From Crotalaria pallida (lineage: Eukaryota; Streptophyta; Magnoliopsida; Fabales; Fabaceae): a stretch of 64,000 nucleotides of DNA. Numbering within the stretch: position 1 is the stretch's first letter; every line of letters starts with the position of its first letter. Of this stretch, positions 57,395-64,000 are shown one piece after another. The translations under genes were made by a program, and so were the position numbers. The notes beneath the pieces were generated by a model. That model saw nothing but the letters and a program-made list of their open reading frames with translations, made no database searches and had not been told where the DNA came from. The stretch lies in contig CM075654.1 in NCBI GenBank assembly GCA_037953625.1, positions 49,669,001 through 49,733,000 on the forward strand, written 5' to 3'.

Positions 57395-57839
57395 TTGAAT
57401 AACAGAGTTGCATATTAAATTATTAAATAATCTGCTTAACATTAAGAGAAATTCGAATTTGAAATTAATAGACAGTGTATATAACAAAATGAAACTGAAG
57501 GAGCATAATCTCTTCTTTTCATAAAAAAATTCATCGTTTCTCTATAATATTTATTTATATGTATTAGAACTTTGTCAGCTAATAAACTTTAAATTTTCAA
57601 TCTTTAGTAAATTTTTCACCACCGGTACTAGACAACTAAAAGCATTCCTATCTTAGAATTCTGATGAGTAGATAATTATGTCATCATTGATCAATGTAGA
57701 TTCGTAATCCATCAATTAATAGTTCATAATTGAACTAGGACAGCTTAAACACTTATTAAAATCAGGGCAGCACTTGGTAAGCTTCTACACCTTAATAATT
57801 TTCCTCTTATTTATGTTTTTGTTAACAGCAAAAAAGAAT

Positions 57840-59343
57840 AATTTCATTAAATACCGAGCAATCAAGCATTATCGTATTGAACCGCAGCCTCACCTTCTAT
57901 GAAGGGTTTGTTGCAAGGTACATGACCATGTGCTTAAAGCTGTACCAAATCACCAATACAGAAATCTTCTTCACACTATTGTGAGTTACATAGGGATCCA
58001 TAAGTCATGCAAAGAATACCGCCTCTACCACCTACCATACAATATTTTCCAAACACCCACCTACATAAACAACTTGGTAGGCTCCCTACCTTTTTAAAAT
58101 CCTTGTGAGAAAAAATCCCAAGGGGAAAAGCAAACAAGGAAAAAAGAGCATAGCAAAACATATCAAAGAAAATACAAAGCAACACCCCTTACTTTAAATT
58201 TGTTTATAAGTACAAGATGTACTCAATAACAAAAATTTTAGTACAGTCTTCAATCCTTAACATAAAAAAAGAGATCCCCATTCCTATGAGCAACAAATTA
58301 GAATTCACCATTATCTTTCTACATTATGAATACACCCTTCTAGCTTGCCTGCAGACTTTATCGAACAGGACACATTCTCCAACTTTCATATTAAATATTA
58401 AAGCCACGTAACACATTCACCCAATTCCAAGCCTTTAGTTTGATCATTTCCACTAACTCTGTATCATCCAGCTCCTCACCTTTGAAGAGTCTTTTGTTTC
58501 TTCTTCACCACATCGTCCACAGAGTCGCAGACCATATTATTGTTACTATTAATTTCTCCTTCTTCCCTTGCCAATTTTTCTTGAAACTTAAGAACATCTC
58601 TGCAACTGTATCACCACCTATACTTTGTACTTGCACCCAATTATCAATTTGATTCCACATCCTTTCTACTGCATATGACAATGAAAAAAATAAATGTATC
58701 GCATCTTCCTCGGCTTGTGAGCAAAAAACACACTCCGAATTCACCATCACTCTTCTCCTTATCAGGTTAGCTTTAGTTGCCAGTCTATTCATTAATAATC
58801 GCCACATAAAAATCGGCATCTTCAGAGGGGATTCCACTTTACAAACAGATTTCAGCAAATCCACAATATTTGAGTCCATAAATATAGCAAAGTTGCATAT
58901 AATTTTTCACAAGAAAGGCATATGCACTCTTAACAGATAATATCCCTCCATTTCCTAATCCCCATATCAATTCATCATATTCCGTTAAAGCCAACCTGCA
59001 ATCTTTTAATATATCAGACAGTATTTGCAGCTGCTCTTCTTCCCAATCGTACATCCTTCCTTCTACGGCACCTAAAGTTCCAAGACACACCCGGTATAGT
59101 TTCTACATATACTTATGTATATTACAGTTAAATCTTTTGCATTAGAAATGTTAAACAAATTTGGGAATAACTCCTGAAATGAGTGTATCCCAAACCTATC
59201 AGTCCAAAAACGGGTTGAATTTCCGCTCCTAATTTTTTTGTGATGCATTCTTTAAATCATTCATCACCTATCCCCTCCCTATGTTTAGATTATATATATC
59301 CCTCCACCACTAAGACCCTGCAATATTGTTGCCCCCGCACCTA
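57840..59343 (-). mobile_element. LINE (non-LTR retrotransposon) 3' fragment
   Basis: On the minus strand the right part gives STRFWTDRFGIHSFQELFPN and LFNISNAKD, the left part ends with a zinc-binding RVT-like domain, and a non-coding tail follows to about 57840. The 5' part (endonuclease and RT core) is not present. A Gypsy LTR begins exactly where it is cut (59344). The 3' end and target duplication were not found. Confidence 0.7.
58505..59250 (-). pseudogene. LINE ORF2 C-terminal remnant (zf-RVT)
   Basis: Fragments in more than one frame: FWTDRFG...LFPNLFNISNAKD (about 59110-59240), DWEEEQLQILSDILKD...LIWGLGNGGILSVKSAYAFL (58900-59060), and PLKMPIFMWRLLMNRLATKANL..RRVMVNSECVFCSQAEEDAIHLFF (58650-58840). 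This is the order seen C-terminal to RT in plant LINEs. A frame change near 58850-58900 breaks it. In full elements the zinc domain (here CVFC...H) is thought to contact RNA. Confidence 0.75.
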
Positions 59344-59894
59344 TGTAACATCCTCACACTTTTAATTAGTTTAATTAAGTTTTATTAAAATTAACACTTG
59401 AAATTTTTTATGAAAAGTCGGCAGAGTTTCCTCTGTTTTTCGGACTTTCCAAAAGTTCATGTTTTTGTACCTAGACTAGAATAATTTAAAACATAACTTA
59501 TATAACTACAATCCGTTTAGCCCTAATGCCCGATTAAACGATATAACACCAACTCCAGGGCATACAACTACAACTACAACATAAATTAAATTACAAGAGA
59601 CAATCTTTAATATATTTAGTCTATGGCCCACTCTACGTGGTGGAGTGCACTCCTGCTCGGCCGACACTCGTTTATGCTCCGCCTCAGTACCTGTAATAAA
59701 AATGGCAACAACGGTAACATTAAACAGAATTTAGAAAAATAGTTTCTAAAAAGCATAACAATAAACTAAGCCTAACAATTTTATTAGCAACATAACAATC
59801 ATAAATATTTTCATACTTTCATTCTCATTTGCTTCAATTCTTAACTCTTTTACCTCTCTTACTTTCACATAGCCCTTTTTCTTTCTTTTCTCTT

Positions 59895-60165
59895 TTGTAC
59901 ATCTTCCCCCTCGGGCACACATAGTACGTTTCTTTTATCTTTTGTTCATCTTCCCCATAGGGGATACATAAAACGTTCACTTTTATCCTTTGTACATCTT
60001 CCCCCACAAGGGATACATAGTACATTCCTTTATCTTTTGTTCATCTTCGCCACCGGGGATACATAGAACGTTTACTTTATCTTTTGTACATCTTCCCCAC
60101 TGGGATACATAGTACGTTCCTTTAACTTTTGTTCTTCTTGCCCATGAGGAATACATTAGAACGTT
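59895..60165. repeat. Minisatellite of about 55 bp
   Basis: Five to six units of CTTTTGTACATCTTCCCC...GGGATACATAGTACGTT with alternating CTTTTGT(A/T)C(A/T)TC variants. Minus-strand frames that cross it are periodic artefacts. Confidence 0.85.
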
Positions 60166-60247
60166 TACTTTTATCTCATTTCCCATTCTTTTAATCTTAC
60201 ATTGTTTTTCTTTCTTTCCTTTTTCTCGTTTAATCTTTTTAAGGTTT

Positions 60248-60511
60248 TGTGAACCCACCACTGCGCTCCCACACTGGGGCGTCTTACCGCTGCACACGTC
60301 ATTAAATCGTGCAGCTTACGCAACCAATGCACCCCACCAGGGCGTACTTACTTGGCCTGACATTCACAAAACGCGTCGGGTACTGCGAACTCACCACTGC
60401 GCTCCCACCCCGGGCGTCTTACCGTTGCGCAAGCCATTAAATCGTGTGGCTTACGCAACCAATGCACCCATCTCGAGCGTACTTACTTGGTCTGGCATCC
60501 GCATACCAAAT
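60248..60511. repeat. Two-copy tandem repeat of about 135 bp
   Basis: Units begin (A/T)GAAC(C/T)CACCACTGCGCTCC and include GGGCGTCTTACCG, CATTAAATCGTG and GGCGTACTTACTTGG. GC-richer than the surroundings. Confidence 0.85.
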
Positions 60512-61868
60512 ACTTTAGTCTTTTATCACATTTTCTTTCTTTACTTTATTTCGATTTATTCAATCATATTTTCTTCTTTTCATTTAAATCTTTAATATCA
60601 TTTCCTCTTTCTTTATTTACTCATTCTTTCACCTACCTTTAACTCTTAGTTCTCTTCCTTTCTCTATTTATTTCTTATCTTTACTCTTCTTTAGTTTCTA
60701 TTAACTATTCTCTTCTCCCTTTCCTTTCATTATTATCTTACTATCATTTCCTTATTATCACTTAAGAGTTAACAAACAAATCCAACATTCAATACACATA
60801 CATACACAATTATCTCCATCTTACAAATCTTTAAATCTTCTTCTATCATCTTACTTATTAACTTGGCTCTTATTCTTGTTTACATCTTGGATTATCATTC
60901 TAAGTTCTTTAGTATTATTTTCATTATCAAACATTTATACATTCATCACATACATCCCAATTTATTCCTTAATATGTGATACTTATTAATTTACTATATC
61001 TTAGGTTCATTTTCAAGACCTAATCTCCTCATACACTTCACACACATAACATCAATCAAACATAATAACACAACTCATATACACATATATTCACAAGCTT
61101 TCAAGTGGTTTCATTTTCTTTATCTTCATGCTCAACTTATTAACAACATTCTCACTTAGTGGGTTTATTTCATTCATTCTTATACTCTATTTATTATCTC
61201 TATCATTACCCTAAGGTTCATTAACATACATATATATTACCCTATCCTTAGCTATCCCTATGACATTCCTAGAATCCATTCCCTAAATAAAGATAACAAT
61301 ACCTTCTTACCTTAACCTTGTAGAGGGAGAGAAGAAAACCAAACCCTAACTCAAACCCTTGATTTTAAATTGAGTCGAGTGTGACAACGAAAGGGAGCGA
61401 CAAGGAAACGATCTGGGAGACAACGAGGGGCAACAATAAAATGGGGTTCATGAGCCCACCACCTTCCTTGAGAGGGAGTGAGAATCAAGAGAGAGAAAGA
61501 GCCAATAACCTCCTTATTAAACAAAAGAAATGACAAGGATTAGAGATGATGATGTTGATGTCGTATACAAAGAGGAAAGGAAAGGTATAAACTTGCTCAA
61601 AGTTACTTAGAGATTTGCTTGAGACGAGGAGAGAGAAGGATAACCAAGGAAAGAGATGATGATGGTGCTTGATGGATATGGAATCATCACCATGAAAAAG
61701 AGAAAGGAAAGAAGCATGATGATATGGGTGCCTTGGATGATGAATCAAACCATGGGAGATTTGCTAAGGAGCTCTAGCCCCATGAAGGAGCTTGTGTGTG
61801 TGTGTGCCAAATGAGGAAGAATAAGTTGCTCCACACGTTTTTTATCTTTTCAGATCTGGATGAAGTAC
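60512..61868. other. Body of the Gypsy LTR
   Basis: T- and C-rich on the plus strand, no coding potential. The part from about 61300 on resembles transcribed leader (purine-rich AGAGAGAAAG and CATCATC tracts). A short (TG)n run sits at 61794-61805. Confidence 0.5.
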
Positions 61869-61991
61869 TAATCGATTAGTGAGTAGTCTGTGTAATTTTA
61901 CAATCTGAGCTTTGTTACTTTTAACATTTTAGTCAAACTAATCGATTATTTTGTCAAATAATCGATTAGCTACTGAAGAAACCGCAATTGG

Positions 61992-63619
61992 TGGTTGGAG
62001 AGACTAAGGAACCCTAGGAATACACCTAGAAGGGGGGGTTGAATAGGTGTACAAGATACCTTGAAAGATTTTCGAACAAAACAAATCGAAACAATTAAAA
62101 CAAATGATTTTTGCAAATTCTACAGCACTTAATCGATTAAACTGAGATTTAATCGATTAACCTGCAATTTACTCGAGTATTAATCGATTAAACTTGAAAG
62201 ATCAAAAGTCCTTAATCGATTAAACGAACACTTAATCGATTAAAACTATCAGAAACTGAAAAATCACTTTTTCAATCAAATACGAAAATCAATCAATCAA
62301 CACTTAAAATCATAGATTCAGCAGAAACAATTAACACCTATATTCTTATTGATTATCCTAGTTATGAAAATGATTTTCCCTTTATCAATTTGAACAATAA
62401 AGATTCAATTCAATCAATTATGAAAATCACTCTTTTTCTAGGTTTTCAACCAAGAACACAATCAATGACTTGAATGTAAAGAGTTAAGGGTTTAGAGATA
62501 CGACACAGTGATTTATCCTGGTTCACTTTCATCCGCTTGAAAGCTACATCCAGTCCCCTCTTCAACCAAGAGAGATTCTTCACTATGAGGAATTAGAGTT
62601 CTCAAATTACAAGTAAGTGCCTCACAAGACTCCCTTCTTGCTAGCCTACAAGAGATACACCACACCCTTGCCTTGTAATCCTATTGATCTTCTCTCTAAT
62701 CTAACCTCTACACCTTGTTGATAATCGACACAACAAGTCTTCAATTGCTTGATGATAATCCACACACCAAGGCTTCACTTTGCTTGATTCACAACCAAGG
62801 CTTTCTTCTTCTCCAATGAGATTTGCTTGATGATAATCGACACACCAAGTCTTCTTTGTTGTTGTAGTTGGCTTGCCTTCTTTCAAAGATTACAACTCAA
62901 TAGAAAACACAATAACACTCCTATGAATCTCAATCAATAGCTATGACAATTCACAATAAGAGATTCAAAGGTTCTTGATTAAAGAATATGAAAATATGAA
63001 AGCTTTGATCTTTGAAATTTAGAGACAATAGAGTGGCTTGATTCTTGTAAAACTTGTTATGAAAATGATTCTAACTAATCACAAAGATTAGGAATAGGTT
63101 TTTATAGAATACCCAAAAGTTGTAGCACTTGAAAACTGATTTTGAGAAGTGAAAATCGTATTTTAAAAAACCAGTTCAGCAGTGTTTAATCGATTAAATC
63201 TTGCCTTAATCGAGTACTAATCGATTAAACATGTTCTTAATCGATTAAACATGTCTGACACTTGTTTAAAACTTGTTTTCTCAAAAACCAACCTTTCCTT
63301 TAAAACTTTTAAGCCACCTATTGATTCTAGGTTAAGTGAAAACTCAAATTATGATTAAATCATGACTATAATACAGATTCACTACCCTCTAAGATACTCT
63401 AACCAAACTCATCAAATAAAAGACCTATGAAGCTTGAGAGGCAAAAGATAAAACAATTACAATTACACTCAAACTAAGTCTTCATGAGGTTGCTTTCTCT
63501 CTTCTTCATTTGATGTTTGTTGTTGCATGTTGAACTTGAACTTGATCAACACATGATAGCTTGTTCAAAACACTTTGTAACCTTTTGTCATTATCAAAAC
63601 ATTCACCATGGAACTAACA
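61992..63619 (-). repeat. 3' LTR of a second SIRE-like Copia element
   Basis: On the minus strand it begins TGTTAGTTCCATGG right after a polypurine tract (AAAAAGGGGGAGA, 63621-63632) and ends near CTCTCCAACCA at 61992. It shares GATTTATCCTGGTTCACT and the C-rich ACCTATTCAACCCCCCC end with the LTR family at 28885-38254. About 1.63 kb. It holds AATCGATT palindromes (62128-62250 and 63187-63249) and a GATAATC(G/C)ACACACCAAG repeat (62719-62850). The left end is uncertain by a few bases. Confidence 0.78.
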
Positions 63620-64000
63620 ATCTCCCCCTTTTTGAAAATGACAACCATGTTTTGAATTTGATTGAAGTTGTTGATGCTTTAACAATTTGATCACTTGGTG
63701 AGACTCTTGCTCCCCCTTAATTAATGCATTTGATATTTGAATACCAATTGATAGAAGCTTGATTCTCCCCCTATCTTCAACAACTTAGCTCAACCTACAT
63801 AAAAACAACAAAACAACCTTTCTCCAAACAAACATTATATTTCTCCCATTTTTCAAAACATACCATTCATACCATTTCTATCCTTTTTCAAAACATCATA
63901 TTTCTCCCCCTTTGGCATTATCAAAAAGTAATATATACCAATTAAAATATAAAATACTAATCCAAACTAGATGAAACAAAGAAATGATCATAATTTCTCT
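63620..64000 (-). mobile_element. Tail of the second SIRE-like element with polypurine array
   Basis: Internal sequence next to the 3' LTR. Five pyrimidine tracts on the plus strand (at about 63621, 63709, 63764, 63841 and 63902; TCTCCCCC type) are polypurine tracts on the element's strand, as in the first SIRE-like copy. Pol lies beyond the right edge. Confidence 0.75.

Larger units (their letters stand above)
59344..61991 (-). repeat. Ty3/gypsy LTR, part, with minisatellite
   Basis: Reads on the minus strand to GTGAGGATGTTACA at 59344. The end region resembles the LTR of the gag-only element: CAGGTACTGAG, GCCGAGCAGGAGT, AGTCCGAAAAACAG and the terminal GTTACA. It contains tandem repeats at 59895-60165 and 60248-60511 and an AATCGATT cluster (61869-61975). 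The right side is interrupted by another LTR at about 61992, so its start is outside the window. Target duplication unknown; candidate ACCTA at 59339. Confidence 0.7.

Overview
This is a plant nuclear window, clearly eudicot and probably legume. The grounds are GT-AG introns, an AT-rich background, and plant-specific repeat families: Tekay chromovirus, Tat, Ale and SIRE LTR retrotransposons, Helitrons, MULE, Stowaway, hAT and CACTA elements, and tRNA-derived SINEs. The legume assignment is an impression from repeat style and is not proven. I can support only one ordinary host gene, a three-exon SUMO gene on the minus strand (5130-7210). Almost everything else is mobile DNA, much of it nested.

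Layout. 1-5001: 3' part of a plus-strand Tekay-type Ty3/gypsy element ending in a 2.6-kb LTR, stopping 128 bp from the SUMO stop codon. 5130-7310: SUMO gene and TATA box, with a 548-bp MULE-type MITE in intron 1. 7956-13483: head-to-tail non-autonomous Helitrons. 14087-17927: two more elements with perfect 9-bp target duplications and a Stowaway MITE. 17989-41206: a nest of three retrotransposons. An Ale/Retrofit-like Copia element (minus strand, TSD ATAAT) was hit by a gag-only Gypsy element with 3.4-kb LTRs (18694-27901, TSD GTAAC) and by a SIRE-like Copia element (28885-38254, TSD CCATG). 41303-43957: a Stowaway MITE, a hAT-like MITE and two SINEs. 43959-54791: a Tat-type Gypsy element on the minus strand with an antisense accessory gene that appears to be spliced, and with an internally inverted, partly duplicated block. 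55007-56717: a CACTA element. About 57840-59343: a LINE fragment, interrupted by a minisatellite-bearing Gypsy LTR (59344-61991), which is itself interrupted by a SIRE-like 3' LTR running to the right edge.

The retroelement genes encode gag, protease, reverse transcriptase, RNase H and integrase. In the copies that can be read, most are broken by stops, frameshifts, deletions or lost catalytic residues. Most of the stops fit C-to-T or G-to-A change, as expected of methylated and silenced DNA, and one is shown directly by comparing two copies in the window. The SUMO gene has intact splice sites and an open frame. It encodes a divergent SUMO with a two-residue insertion just before the conserved C-terminal segment.

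I did not find a convincing undescribed defence or metabolic system. The items I would look at first are the SUMO insertion, the rearranged Tat element with its spliced antisense gene, the tandem Helitrons, and the short palindrome arrays shared by LTRs of unrelated superfamilies.
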